NCBI RefSeq assembly: GCF_003177035.1
Contig: NZ_CP029488.1
Location: 3,602,501-3,666,500 of the forward strand
Length of the DNA stretch: 64,000 nucleotides
Source of the DNA: Salinisphaera sp. LB1
GTDB taxonomy: Bacteria; Pseudomonadota; Gammaproteobacteria; Nevskiales; Salinisphaeraceae
Direction: 5' to 3'
Shown piece by piece: positions 37,399-46,067 of the stretch. Both the position numbers and the translations under genes were made by a program. The notes beneath the pieces were generated by a model. It did not search any database and was not told where the DNA came from. It saw only the letters and a list, made by a program, of their open reading frames with translations. The first letter of the stretch is position 1. Each line of letters begins with the position of its first letter.

Positions 37399-38052
37399 AT
37401 GAATTCGCGCACAGTGTTCATCTACCCCGCTTCGGCGCTCCTCATCGGCGCTGTTGCCGCAGGCGTTTGTTTTTCCTGGCGTACTCATCACGACCCGGCA
37501 GTGGCCCAGCGGCCGGCACCGCCTGCCGCCGCGGTGGCGAACCGGCATTCGGCCGAGCCAACCGTTTCGAAATGGGCGGTACCGCCACCGCGGGCTCACG
37601 CGCGGCTGGCCTGGGCGCCAATGGACAGTCTGTCGCCATTGAAGCGCGAACATCATCACGACGTGAACGTCGTCACCATCACGCGGGCAAGCGTGCCACC
37701 ACCGCTCAATCTCAAACTGCCCGCCAATACGCCGCGCGATGTGGCACTCACGAATGAAAGCCACGCGTCGCTTGTTTCGACCGTTCACTTGGTGCGGGCG
37801 CCGCTGGCCGGCCCGCTGGCAACGGACGCGCACCCGAATACCGGCAGCCGCAATGCGGCCACCCCGGCGCCGGACACGCACCTTTTTAACCGAAACAATG
37901 GCCTACGCGGCTTCATGGCGCACAACTGGCTCACCGAGAGCGTAGGCGTCCAGGGCGGGCTGGCAATCAAGGATGAGCGACTGCGCCAGAGCAGCACCGG
38001 CGGTCTCAGCGGCAACATGGCCGTCGGTATGGGCGTGCTCCTCGCGTTCTGA
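37399..38052 (+). CDS. hypothetical envelope protein with one N-terminal helix
   Basis: A 217-residue protein starting MNSRTVFIYPASALLIGAVA, a signal anchor or uncleaved signal, followed by a Pro/Ala/His-rich low-complexity middle and a better-ordered C-terminus (FMAHNWLTESVGVQGGLAIK to NMAVGMGVLLAF). The alternating C-terminal pattern ending in an aromatic residue recalls outer-membrane strands, but this is weak. I do not recognise the family. It lies between the ligase-like gene and a repeat-filled convergent gap. Confidence 0.55.
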   Translation: MNSRTVFIYPASALLIGAVAAGVCFSWRTHHDPAVAQRPAPPAAAVANRHSAEPTVSKWAVPPPRAHARLAWAPMDSLSPLKREHHHDVNVVTITRASVPPPLNLKLPANTPRDVALTNESHASLVSTVHLVRAPLAGPLATDAHPNTGSRNAATPAPDTHLFNRNNGLRGFMAHNWLTESVGVQGGLAIKDERLRQSSTGGLSGNMAVGMGVLLAF

Positions 38053-38063
38053 GGCCGAGCCGA

Positions 38064-38346
38064 GTAGGTCGCGGCCAAAGGCCGCAAGCCGGGATAGATA
38101 GAGCCCGGCGCGGGCCGGATCGTGGGCCCGGCTGGGGCTCCGGTTGAGCGGTGTATGGGTGGCTTCGGCCTGTCGGATTACGCCTTCGGCTAATCCACCT
38201 ACGCGGTCTGCTTGGCCTTCGTCGGCCGGCTTGGACCGGAGCCTGTGAGTTGGCATTGCGCGCTCCGTGAATGGGCGAACATCCGGGCCGGCGTTCCCTC
38301 GCCGGGGGCGATCCGTCGGATTACGCCTGCGGCTAATCCGACCTAC
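38064..38346. repeat. three scattered repeat palindromes in a convergent gap
   Basis: A degenerate element GTAGGTCGCGGCC (38064-38094) and two clean elements, GTCGGATTACGCC...GGCTAATCCACCTAC (38172-38202) and the same type at 38315-38346. They lie between the 3' ends of the envelope protein and tviB genes. The rest of the 440-bp gap shows nothing else. Confidence 0.85.
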
Positions 38347-38493
38347 ACAGTCTGCATACCCTGAGCGCATAAAAGGTGATTCACCCGCGCCCTGAACCCC
38401 AACGATCCGATCCGCGTTATCGCGAAAAACTGGGGCGCAAAGTCCGGTACGCGACAAACCGGCCATGTCGCCGGGGCTCAGCTCTTCAGACTC

Positions 38494-39780
38494 CTAGAGT
38501 CGCCCGTCCGTTTCGTCGGCGGCGAAGGCGTATTTCACGTCGTAGACGATATGCGCGGGCTTGCAATAACTGCGCACGGTGTCACTGCCGGCCTGGCGGA
38601 ATTCGCGGTGCGCGACGGCCACGATGGCGGCGTCGTAGGTGCCGGGTTGCGGTGAATCGACCAATGTCAGCCCGTATTCGTGGGTCACCTTCGCCGGATC
38701 GGCCCACGGGTCGTATATATCGACGGTCGCGTCCATGGCCTGCATTTCGTGCACGATATCCACCACCCGCGTGTTGCGGATATCCGGGCAGTTTTCCTTG
38801 AACGTCAGGCCCATGATGAGCACGCGCGCGCCGTTCACCTGGATCTTCCGCCGCAGCATCAGGCGCACGACTTCGTGCGTGATATAACGGCCCATGCCGT
38901 CGTTAATACGCCGCCCGGCGAGGATGATGTCCGGGTGGTAGCCCACCGACTGCGCCTTGTAGGTCAGGTAATACGGGTCCACGCCGATGCAGTGCCCGCC
39001 AACCAGCCCCGGCTTGAATGGCAGAAAATTCCATTTCGTGCCCGCCGCCTCGAGCACTTCCTGGGTGTCGATGTTCAAGCGCCCAAAGATCTTGGAGAGT
39101 TCGTTAACCAGCGCCACGTTGATGTCGCGCTGGACGTTCTCGATCACCTTGGCGGCTTCGGCCACCGTGATCGACGAGGCCCGATGCACCCCCGCCGGCA
39201 CAATCTGCCCGTACAGTGCCGCCAAACGATCCGCAATCTCGGGCGTGGAACCGGCCACCACCTTCACGATGTTGGCCAGCCCGTGCTCGGTATCGCCGGG
39301 GTTGGCGCGCTCCGGGCTGTAGCCGACGAAAAAATCTTCGTTGTACACCAGCCCCGAGCCGGCCGCGAGCATGGGCACACAGCGCTCTTCGGTCGCCCCC
39401 GGGTACACCGTGGACTCGTACACCACGATGTCGCCGCGCGACAGATACGGCGCGAGCTCGCGCGTGGCTGATTCCAGCGGGGCGAAGTCCGGTACCTTGG
39501 CATCCGTCACCGGCGTCGGCACGGTCACGACATAGATATTGGCGCCGGCCAGAGCGGCCGGATCGGACGAGAACGAGAGCCCCTTCGAGGCCGCCAGTCG
39601 CTCGGGCGAAACTTCGCGCGTGAAGTCATGGCCGTCGCGCAGCTGCGCGATGCGGTTTTCGTCGATATCAAAACCAAGCGTGGGCTGATGCTGGCCGAAT
39701 GCCGCCGCCAACGGGAGCCCGACATAACCCAGCCCCAGAACCGCCAGCCGATCGTCTGCCGGCATATTTTTTTTCGACAC
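38494..39780 (-). CDS. tviB: UDP-N-acetylhexosamine 6-dehydrogenase, TviB/VipA type
   Basis: A 428-residue UDP-sugar dehydrogenase: Rossmann start LAVLGLGYVGLPLAAAFG, YESTVYPGATEE, the hinge FLPFKPGLVGGHCIGVDPYY with catalytic Cys, and LIMGLTFKENCPDIRNTRVVD. This pattern fits the TviB/WbpO group, which oxidises UDP-GlcNAc or UDP-GalNAc to the uronic acid, rather than UDP-glucose dehydrogenase. The GTG at 39780 has GAGG seven bases upstream. It is divergent from the epimerase gene; both feed uronic acid units to surface glycans. Confidence 0.88.
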   Translation of the reverse strand: MSKKNMPADDRLAVLGLGYVGLPLAAAFGQHQPTLGFDIDENRIAQLRDGHDFTREVSPERLAASKGLSFSSDPAALAGANIYVVTVPTPVTDAKVPDFAPLESATRELAPYLSRGDIVVYESTVYPGATEERCVPMLAAGSGLVYNEDFFVGYSPERANPGDTEHGLANIVKVVAGSTPEIADRLAALYGQIVPAGVHRASSITVAEAAKVIENVQRDINVALVNELSKIFGRLNIDTQEVLEAAGTKWNFLPFKPGLVGGHCIGVDPYYLTYKAQSVGYHPDIILAGRRINDGMGRYITHEVVRLMLRRKIQVNGARVLIMGLTFKENCPDIRNTRVVDIVHEMQAMDATVDIYDPWADPAKVTHEYGLTLVDSPQPGTYDAAIVAVAHREFRQAGSDTVRSYCKPAHIVYDVKYAFAADETDGRL

Positions 39781-39990
39781 GCCCCACCCTCTTTCTTATT
39801 TTGGCGCTACGCGACAGCCGCGTGCTCGGCCCGAGCCTGTAACCTTGGATCATACCGAAACTCGCGGTCGCCGGGGGCCTGGCCTGGCAACACCTGAAAA
39901 GCCCGGAGCGCCATGCGGCCGATCCGCTTTAGAGGCCCACATGCCCGGTATAATCAGTTCCGCACCATACGCGTCACCACTGGATTGTTC

Positions 39991-40995
39991 ATGACCATTC
40001 TCGTCACCGGCAGCGCAGGCTTCATCGGGTTTCACGTCGCCCAGCGACTGCTGGATCGAGGCGAGCACGTGGTGGGCGTCGATAATTTCGACCCGTATTA
40101 CGACGTCGCGCTCAAGCGCGCCCGGGTGGCCATGCTCGAAAACAATCCGGCGTTCGAACAAGTCGAGCTCAACATCGCCGATCGTCAGGCCATGCCAGCG
40201 CTGTTCGCCGAACGCGGCTTCGAGTGCGTCGTGCATCTCGCCGCGCAGGCCGGCGTACGGCATTCGATCGATCACCCCCATGACTACATCGACTCGAACG
40301 TCACGGGCACATTGAACATCCTCGAAGGATGTCGGCATAACAACGTCGCCCACCTGGTATATGCGTCCACCAGCTCGGTGTACGGCGCCTCCACCGACAT
40401 GCCCTTCTCGCCCAGCGGTGACGCCGATCACCCGCTGGCCATCTACGCGGCCTCGAAACGAGCCACGGAGTTAATGGCGCACTCCTACTCATACCTGTAC
40501 GGCCTGCCGACGACGGGCCTGCGCTTTTTCACGGTATACGGCCCCTGGGGCCGGCCCGACATGGCGCTGTTCCTGTTTACCCGGAAGATGCTGGCGGGCG
40601 AGCCCATCCCGGTGTTCAACCACGGCAAACACCGGCGCGACTTCACCTTCGTCGACGATATCGCCGAAGGCATCGTCCGCGTCCTCTATAAAACCGCCAC
40701 GCCGGACGAAAACTGGAACAGCGACACCCCGCGCGTCGACAGCAGCCCCGCACCGTGGCGGATCTACAACATCGGCAACGGCAACCCCGTGCCGTTGATG
40801 GACTACATCAACCGTCTCGAAGAATGCCTGGGCATCACGGCCGAAAAAGAAATGCTGCCCATGCAGGCCGGCGACATCGAAGCCACCCACGCCGATGTCC
40901 ATGGCCTGTTCGAAGCCGTCGGATACCGCCCCGAAACCACCGTCGACGAAGGCGTGAAGAAATTCGTGGACTGGTATCGCAGCTATTATGGCTGA
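39991..40995 (+). CDS. NAD-dependent epimerase, UDP-glucuronate 4-epimerase-like
   Basis: A 334-residue extended SDR: TGSAGFIGFHVAQRLL binds NAD, VDNFDPYYDVALKRAR and HLAAQAGVRHSIDHP are typical of the UDP-GlcA 4-epimerase group, with catalytic STSSVYG and YAASK. It would interconvert UDP-GlcA and UDP-GalA. With TviB beside it, a UDP-GlcNAcA/GalNAcA substrate is also possible. The ATG at 39991 gives the standard N-terminus; upstream open codons are discarded. Confidence 0.83.
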   Translation: MTILVTGSAGFIGFHVAQRLLDRGEHVVGVDNFDPYYDVALKRARVAMLENNPAFEQVELNIADRQAMPALFAERGFECVVHLAAQAGVRHSIDHPHDYIDSNVTGTLNILEGCRHNNVAHLVYASTSSVYGASTDMPFSPSGDADHPLAIYAASKRATELMAHSYSYLYGLPTTGLRFFTVYGPWGRPDMALFLFTRKMLAGEPIPVFNHGKHRRDFTFVDDIAEGIVRVLYKTATPDENWNSDTPRVDSSPAPWRIYNIGNGNPVPLMDYINRLEECLGITAEKEMLPMQAGDIEATHADVHGLFEAVGYRPETTVDEGVKKFVDWYRSYYG

Positions 40996-41039
40996 ACCGG
41001 CCCAAGCCAACCGGCAAGAGCCGCTCCAACTCGTGCCCA

Positions 41040-41164
41040 GTAGGTGGATTAGCCGCAGGCGTAATCCGACAGAATCAAGCCTACCAGCCGCGCGAGCCCA
41101 GCATTCTCGCTACGGAGACAAGCCCGGATTGTCGGCTTACGGCCTTCGGCCTAAGCCGATCCAC
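41040..41164. repeat. single two-element repeat unit
   Basis: GTAGGTGGATTAGCC...GGCGTAATCCGAC at 41040-41070 and GTCGGCTTACGGCC...CTAAGCCGATCCAC at 41131-41164, one unit of the type seen in array 1. It lies between the 3' ends of the epimerase and PIN toxin genes. Confidence 0.85.
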
Positions 41165-41234
41165 GAAGGCCGCACGCAATGCTTCCCACAGGGGCTATAC
41201 GGATTCGGCCTGCTCTGTTTCGCAAAACAAAACC

Positions 41235-41648
41235 TTACAACCGGGCGACGCCAGCACTCTCCGCTGCATGATGTAAACCGGTGTCCAGCGTGGCGAGCGG
41301 CAAGCCTTCTCGCAGCGACAATTCCAGATACGCCGCATCATAAGCAGACAGGCGATAGCGGCGCGCGAGCTCAAGCGTGGTCCCGAGAGCGTACTTTGAT
41401 GTATCGCTATCCACAGCAATCGCGAGCGCATCAAGCAGCCGCAAGAACTCAGCGCTACGAGCGTTAACCAACCAATTCTTCGCTTCGGCGCGCGAAATGA
41501 CGTTGGCTACCTCCAGCGGCCAGATCGACGGAGCGATGGCTTGCGCGTTCGGGCGGCCGAGCACATCCAAAACGTGTTCGGCATAGGCCAGATCGGCGCC
41601 GCTGCCATCGGCGAAAAGCCAACGCGTGGCGACCGAATTGTCCAACAC
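41235..41648 (-). CDS. PIN-domain toxin, VapC family
   Basis: A 137-residue PIN ribonuclease with the four acidic residues Asp3, Glu46, Asp104 and Asp122 (LDNSVATRWL, PLEVANVI, SAYDAAYLEL, LATLDTGL). VapC toxins cut tRNA or rRNA. It starts with GTG 8 bases after the antitoxin stop, so the pair is one operon. Free toxin would be held by the upstream-encoded antitoxin, which usually also represses the operon. Confidence 0.85.
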   Translation of the reverse strand: MLDNSVATRWLFADGSGADLAYAEHVLDVLGRPNAQAIAPSIWPLEVANVISRAEAKNWLVNARSAEFLRLLDALAIAVDSDTSKYALGTTLELARRYRLSAYDAAYLELSLREGLPLATLDTGLHHAAESAGVARL

Positions 41649-41656
41649 GAACCGCG

Positions 41657-41908
41657 CTAATCACGGCCTTCGTCGATCAGCGCTTTTATATCTATACCGG
41701 TCGCCGGCGATTGTCGCCGCATGAATGCCCGCATCCGGCGCGCCGCCTCCGGCCTTGTCTCCCGGCCAGCGGTGCCATACGGCACAAGCTCCGCGACCGG
41801 GCGGCCCCGTTGCGTGATCGTAAATCGCTCCCCCGCCTGCACTTTGCGCAGGTATTCCGCCAGCCGCGTCTTCGTCTCGTAAGCGCCTATATCGGTTGAC
41901 TTGTGCAT
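41657..41908 (-). CDS. Phd/YefM-type antitoxin
   Basis: An 83-residue antitoxin: IGAYETKTRLAEYLRKVQAG and FTITQRGRPVAELVPY are the Phd/YefM DNA-binding fold, and the C-terminal half would wrap the PIN toxin. It precedes the toxin gene, the usual order for vapBC pairs, and is divergent from a second pair. Confidence 0.85.
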   Translation of the reverse strand: MHKSTDIGAYETKTRLAEYLRKVQAGERFTITQRGRPVAELVPYGTAGRETRPEAARRMRAFMRRQSPATGIDIKALIDEGRD

Positions 41909-42248
41909 GGTTGAGGTCTCAACTTGGTTTCGACTAGTCTATAAACTGGTCTTTCCAGAGGCAATACGCGCACGTACGCTCCTCGCCCTCATAGGGCGTA
42001 GCCGCCCCACAAGAGCCGACCCAGCTCGTGCCCAGTAGGTCGGATTAGCCGAAGGCGTAATCCGACAGAACCAACCGCGCGAGCCCGGTATTCGCACGAC
42101 GGCAGTAAGCCGGAGTTGCCGGCCTACCTTCGGGACAGCCAATCGCATGCCAACATAAGACGTCATATCTGCTGATCGGACTCTCGATCAGGGATCGCGC
42201 AATAACAAAAATGACTACTTGCCATAGTCACGACGGCAAAGTAGATTC
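41909..42248. promoter_or_regulatory. divergent spacer between two toxin-antitoxin operons
   Basis: A 340-bp gap that should carry both autoregulated promoters. It contains one half-unit of the repeat family, GTAGGTCGGATTAGCC...GCGTAATCCGAC at 42035-42066, the only family member seen between divergent genes. AT-rich DNA flanks both antitoxin starts. Confidence 0.5.
42035..42066. repeat. single repeat palindrome (half-unit)
   Basis: GTAGGTCGGATTAGCCGAAG followed by GCGTAATCCGAC; a clean first element of the array 1 unit without its second element. Confidence 0.85.
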
Positions 42249-42515
42249 ATGATCATGGTCTATGACGATGGCAAGAATATGCATCCGAAACACGTAACAA
42301 AATCGCAATTCAAGGCCAAGGCCCTTGAATACATGCGCCAGGTTGAAACGTCAGGCGAATCCGTCGTGATTACTGATCGCGGACGACCCACGGTCGAAAT
42401 TCGCCGCTATCGCTCCGATCAACGGCCGCCTCTGGAGATTCTGAAAGGGAGCGTGATCGATTTCACGGCTCCGACGGAGCCCGTTGGCGACGAAGACTGG
42501 GAGGCAGCGTCTTGA
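42249..42515 (+). CDS. Phd/YefM-type antitoxin, second pair
   Basis: An 88-residue antitoxin with VTKSQFKAKALEYMRQVETS and VVITDRGRPTVEIRRY, the Phd fold, and an acidic C-terminus (DEDWEAAS) for toxin binding. A start ten codons later (MHPKHVTKSQF) would be closer to the family norm. Its stop overlaps the toxin start. Confidence 0.83.
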   Translation: MIMVYDDGKNMHPKHVTKSQFKAKALEYMRQVETSGESVVITDRGRPTVEIRRYRSDQRPPLEILKGSVIDFTAPTEPVGDEDWEAAS

Positions 42516-42913
42516 TCGTCCTAGATACCCACGTACTGGTCTGGTGGGTCACTGGCGATCGGCAACTGTCCCCGCACGCGAAAACGGCTATTGAGACTGA
42601 GCGTTCTGCGGCCGATGGCATCGTACTGGTTTCGGCCATTTCGGCATGGGAGATAGCCATGTTGGTCAAAGCCGAGCGTCTCACGCTGACCATGGCATTG
42701 GATGACTGGCTTGAAACGGTATCGGCCATCGACGGTGTGCGGTTTGTACCTTTGGACAACGATGTGGGAGTGGAATCGACCCGCTTGCCCGGCGAGTTCC
42801 ACACAGACCCTGCCGACAGAATGATCGTAGCACTGGCTCGGCATCTGAATGTGCCGCTGGTGACAGCGGACACGAAAATACGAGCCTATAAACATGTACA
42901 TTCAACCTGGTGA
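42512..42913 (+). CDS. PIN-domain toxin, second pair
   Basis: A 133-residue PIN protein beginning IVLDTHVLVWWVTGD; acidic residues Asp5, Glu47 (SAWEIAML), Asp98/Asp101 (TDPADRMIVA) and Asp119 (TADTKI). The HVLVWW start is typical of the YefM-partnered PIN group (COG3744). It starts with TTG overlapping the antitoxin TGA. Confidence 0.86.
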   Translation: MIVLDTHVLVWWVTGDRQLSPHAKTAIETERSAADGIVLVSAISAWEIAMLVKAERLTLTMALDDWLETVSAIDGVRFVPLDNDVGVESTRLPGEFHTDPADRMIVALARHLNVPLVTADTKIRAYKHVHSTW

Positions 42914-42925
42914 TGTCATCAGCCC

Positions 42926-42958
42926 GTAGGTCGGATTAGCCGAAGGCGTAATCCGACA
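42926..42958. repeat. single repeat palindrome between toxin and wcaJ genes
   Basis: GTAGGTCGGATTAGCCGAAG followed by GCGTAATCCGAC, 13 bp after the toxin stop, in the convergent gap before the WcaJ-like gene. Confidence 0.85.
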
Positions 42959-43011
42959 GAACCAAGCCTGCCAAACGCGCGAGCAAAGTGTTCCGACCGA
43001 AAGAGCCGCCA

Positions 43012-44418
43012 TTAACAGGCGTTCTTATGCACAAACCCTTTGAAGATCGTCAGAAATATAATCTTCAGGTCGAACCAGAGCGACCAATTTTCTATATAGA
43101 ACAGATCGCATTCGACGCGCTTGCGCATTTTGTCGACCGTATCTGTCTTGCCGCGATAGCCGTTGACCTGCGCCCAACCCGTGATTCCCGGCTTAACGGA
43201 GTGGCGAAGCATGTATTTCTCGATAAGTTCCTTGTATTCCTCGTTGTGGACCAAGGCATGCGGTCGCGGACCGACGATCGACATCCGACCTTGCAGCACG
43301 TTAATAAACTGTGGCAACTCGTCCAAGCTGGTCCGGCGAAGGAATCGGCCGAACGCGGTCACGCGCTGGTCACCGGCCGATGCCTGCGTGACGACACCGT
43401 TACTTTCTTCATGCACAACCATGGTTCGGAACTTGTAAATATGGGTCGGGCGGCCACCCCAGCCATGTCGCTTTTGCTTGAACAGAACAGGCCCAGGTGA
43501 CGATAGTTTCACCCCGATCGCAATAACCAATAGCAACGGGCTAATCAACATCAAAATTAAAAACGCCAGAACACGGTCCTCGACGGCCTTGACTACCCGC
43601 CGGAGCCCCTGCATCGGCGACACATTGAGGTTAAGCATGGTCAGACCGAGGATCTCGGTCACGGGCCGCTGGATCAGCCGGATACCCTCGAAATTCGGCA
43701 CCAGCCGCATGGTAATCGTGCTGTGCCGGAAGTCGCGAAGCACCTGATCTATCGACGCCTGCTGATCCAGCGGCAGACACAGCCAGATCTCGTCGATATC
43801 CGCCCGGCGTGCCAGGCGGGGGATGCGGCTACTGTAGCGAATCGGGCGGATCACCTCAGAGTCTGTAGCCGAGCTACGGCCGATAAGCGCCGTCGCCACG
43901 ATCTCCCAGCCCGTCGACGGCGCATCAACGACACGATGGATCACATCCGCTGCGAGCGACCCCTGCCCCACAACCAGGATACGGCGATGGTTCCAGCCCC
44001 GGACCCGCAATGCCTGAAGGGTCGCATGGATTACAAAACGCCCTAATACGAGCAAGACTCCCGACACCAACACCCAGTCGAGCACCCAAAGCCGGGAATA
44101 TGGCCCGCTCTGTTTGAGTAGGAAGCCGATAAGAACTAGGCCGAAAACCACGGCAAACCAGCTGAGGATCATCGCACGCGCATGGGCCAGCGGATTACGC
44201 CCGCGCCACGACTCGTATAACCCAAATGCCGGAAAAACAGTCAGCGCCAGCAACACGGCCAGCACGACCGGTGCCCGGTAATGCAGCCCCAGCACCCAAG
44301 AACCAAACCGCCAAGCGTATGCCAGATAAGCACCGAGCACGATCATCAGCACATCGGCCAGCACATAGAGTGCGACCGAAACGCTACCGTGTTCACGCAA
44401 AAAGCCGCGATAAACCAT
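43012..44418 (-). CDS. wcaJ: undecaprenyl-phosphate sugar phosphotransferase, WcaJ type
   Basis: A 468-residue polyprenyl-phosphate hexose-1-phosphate transferase. Four N-terminal helices (to about residue 140), a CoA-binding-like middle domain (ILVVGQGSLAADVIHRVV), one helix near 280 and the catalytic C-terminus: FKQKRHGWGG, IYKFRTMVV, RRTSLDELPQFINVLQG, MSIVGPRPHA and KPGITGWAQVNGYRG. It starts the repeat unit on undecaprenyl phosphate, probably with glucose-1-phosphate. The ATG at 44418 has GAGG eight bases upstream. Last gene of the polysaccharide locus. Confidence 0.92.
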   Translation of the reverse strand: MVYRGFLREHGSVSVALYVLADVLMIVLGAYLAYAWRFGSWVLGLHYRAPVVLAVLLALTVFPAFGLYESWRGRNPLAHARAMILSWFAVVFGLVLIGFLLKQSGPYSRLWVLDWVLVSGVLLVLGRFVIHATLQALRVRGWNHRRILVVGQGSLAADVIHRVVDAPSTGWEIVATALIGRSSATDSEVIRPIRYSSRIPRLARRADIDEIWLCLPLDQQASIDQVLRDFRHSTITMRLVPNFEGIRLIQRPVTEILGLTMLNLNVSPMQGLRRVVKAVEDRVLAFLILMLISPLLLVIAIGVKLSSPGPVLFKQKRHGWGGRPTHIYKFRTMVVHEESNGVVTQASAGDQRVTAFGRFLRRTSLDELPQFINVLQGRMSIVGPRPHALVHNEEYKELIEKYMLRHSVKPGITGWAQVNGYRGKTDTVDKMRKRVECDLFYIENWSLWFDLKIIFLTIFKGFVHKNAC

Positions 44419-44799
44419 GCTTATCGCCTCGTCAGCCGCCGGAACAAAACACAGAGCAACGCACCAATACCCCATCCACGCGTCGACGATCCGCCAGCGC
44501 GACTGCATGTCACACGCACAGTATATAACCCCAAGAAATGGCCCCGGCGGCGCCGGCTGGCCCAGCTGAACGCTGGAACCGCAACCGTACACCAAACCGG
44601 CCGCCAAGATAACGCCATGTCTCGGTTTTTTAACGGCCCCGGCGCCAGGCCCACAACACCGACCATGCTCGATGCCGCAGCGCCGAGGACGGCCCCGATT
44701 GCTGCCTACCCACAGGAAAGCCAGCGTGGCGTCGCGCATATCGTGCGGCCGGCGCCGGTAGTCCATACCGCGCCCCGGCCGGTGACCGAGCCGAGCGCT
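44419..44799. other. 381-bp spacer upstream of wcaJ
   Basis: Between fcl and wcaJ on the same strand. A TATATACTG stretch on the minus strand near 44520 could be part of a promoter. The long open frames are in-frame extensions of wcaJ or GC-rich shadows; nothing else is recognised. Confidence 0.4.
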
Positions 44800-45789
44800 C
44801 TATTCGCCGCGATACTGCTCTTGATGGTCCAAAAACCAACGGTATGTCTGCTCGATACCATCGGCCAGTGGAATACGCGCCCGCCAGCCCAACGCGTGTA
44901 TGCGCGACACATCCAATAGTTTGCGGGGCGTACCGTCCGGCTTGTCGCGATCCAGGACCAATGCCCCCTCGTAGCCGACGACTTGCTGGATCAGCTCCGC
45001 AAGCTCACGTATCGATATGTCCTCGCCCACGCCAACGTTGACGATTTCAGGACGGCTGTATCGCTGCATCAGGCTGACCGCTGCATCGGCCAGGTCGTCG
45101 ACATGCAGAAATTCTCGCCGCGGTGTGCCCGACCCCCAGACCACCACTTCCGGCTGCCCGGCCTGTTTCGCTTCGTGGAAGCGCCGCAACAAGGCGGGTA
45201 AAACGTGCGAGTTCTGTAGATCGAAATTGTCGCCCGGCCCATACAGGTTGGTCGGCATCAGTGAAATGGCATCAAACCCATACTGCTTCCGATACGCCTG
45301 ACACATCTTAATGCCGGCAATCTTGGCGACCGCATACCATTCATTCGTGGGCTCGAGAGGGCCGGTGAGCAGGCTATCCTCGGGCATCGGCTGTGGCGCG
45401 TGCTTAGGATAGATGCACGACGACCCGAGGAACAACAGCTTGTTCACGCCGTGTTTCCACGCCGAGTGAATGACGTTGGTCTGCATGGCCAGGTTATCGC
45501 GGATGAACTCGGCCGGATACGTACTATTGGCCTGGATGCCGCCGACCTTGGCCGCCGCGAGGAAAACATATTCCGGCCGTTCCGCCTCGAAGAACGCCTC
45601 CACTGCGGCTTCGCTCGTCAAGTCCAGCTCGCTGCGGCTGCGCACCAGGAGATTCTCGAAACCGCCGGCCTCCAGGCGCCGCACAATCGCGCTTCCGACA
45701 AGCCCCCGGTGCCCGGCAACGAAAATGCGCGACCCCGGGCCCGGCCCGGCCGCGGGCGCAATGTCGGACGACTCGGACTCAGAAACCAT
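44800..45789 (-). CDS. fcl: GDP-L-fucose synthase
   Basis: A 329-residue [61 protein letters not shown] and [13 protein letters not shown] are diagnostic of Fcl/WcaG. It epimerises and reduces GDP-4-keto-6-deoxymannose, the Gmd product, to GDP-L-fucose. The ATG at 45789 is chosen because GGAGAG lies just upstream; a TTG four codons earlier is less likely. The gmd gene lies 280 bp upstream with a repeat element between. Confidence 0.94.
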   Translation of the reverse strand: MVSESESSDIAPAAGPGPGSRIFVAGHRGLVGSAIVRRLEAGGFENLLVRSRSELDLTSEAAVEAFFEAERPEYVFLAAAKVGGIQANSTYPAEFIRDNLAMQTNVIHSAWKHGVNKLLFLGSSCIYPKHAPQPMPEDSLLTGPLEPTNEWYAVAKIAGIKMCQAYRKQYGFDAISLMPTNLYGPGDNFDLQNSHVLPALLRRFHEAKQAGQPEVVVWGSGTPRREFLHVDDLADAAVSLMQRYSRPEIVNVGVGEDISIRELAELIQQVVGYEGALVLDRDKPDGTPRKLLDVSRIHALGWRARIPLADGIEQTYRWFLDHQEQYRGE

Positions 45790-45869
45790 AACGCTCTCCA
45801 ACTCGACGCTGTTCCGCGACTCATGCCACGAACAGCAGGGTTCGACACTTAGTGTGTTGTCGCAGTTAC

Positions 45870-45966
45870 GTAGGTGAATTAGGTGCTTGCACCGTAATCC
45901 GACAGGCGAGCCCCAGAACCCGCGGATTGAGCGTCGGATTACGCGCTGCGCGCTAATCCAACCTAC
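45870..45966. repeat. palindromic intergenic repeat, 'cttgcacc' variant, copy 3
   Basis: Same layout as the copies at 17.1 and 17.6 kb with slightly damaged outer arms (GTAGGTGAATTAGG and TAATCCAACCTAC). It lies between gmd and fcl. Confidence 0.85.
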
Positions 45967-46067
45967 TTATAACACATTGTTTTTACGGCTTTATGCAAAA
46001 TTCGGGTTAAAGCAATGACAACATATGCTACGGGCTGGATATTCCCGACCCGCAGCAACATGTTCCC

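Noticed and set aside
42481-42901. Minus-strand ORFs opposite the second PIN toxin
   Set aside because: Antisense to a toxin gene with complete catalytic residues and antitoxin coupling.
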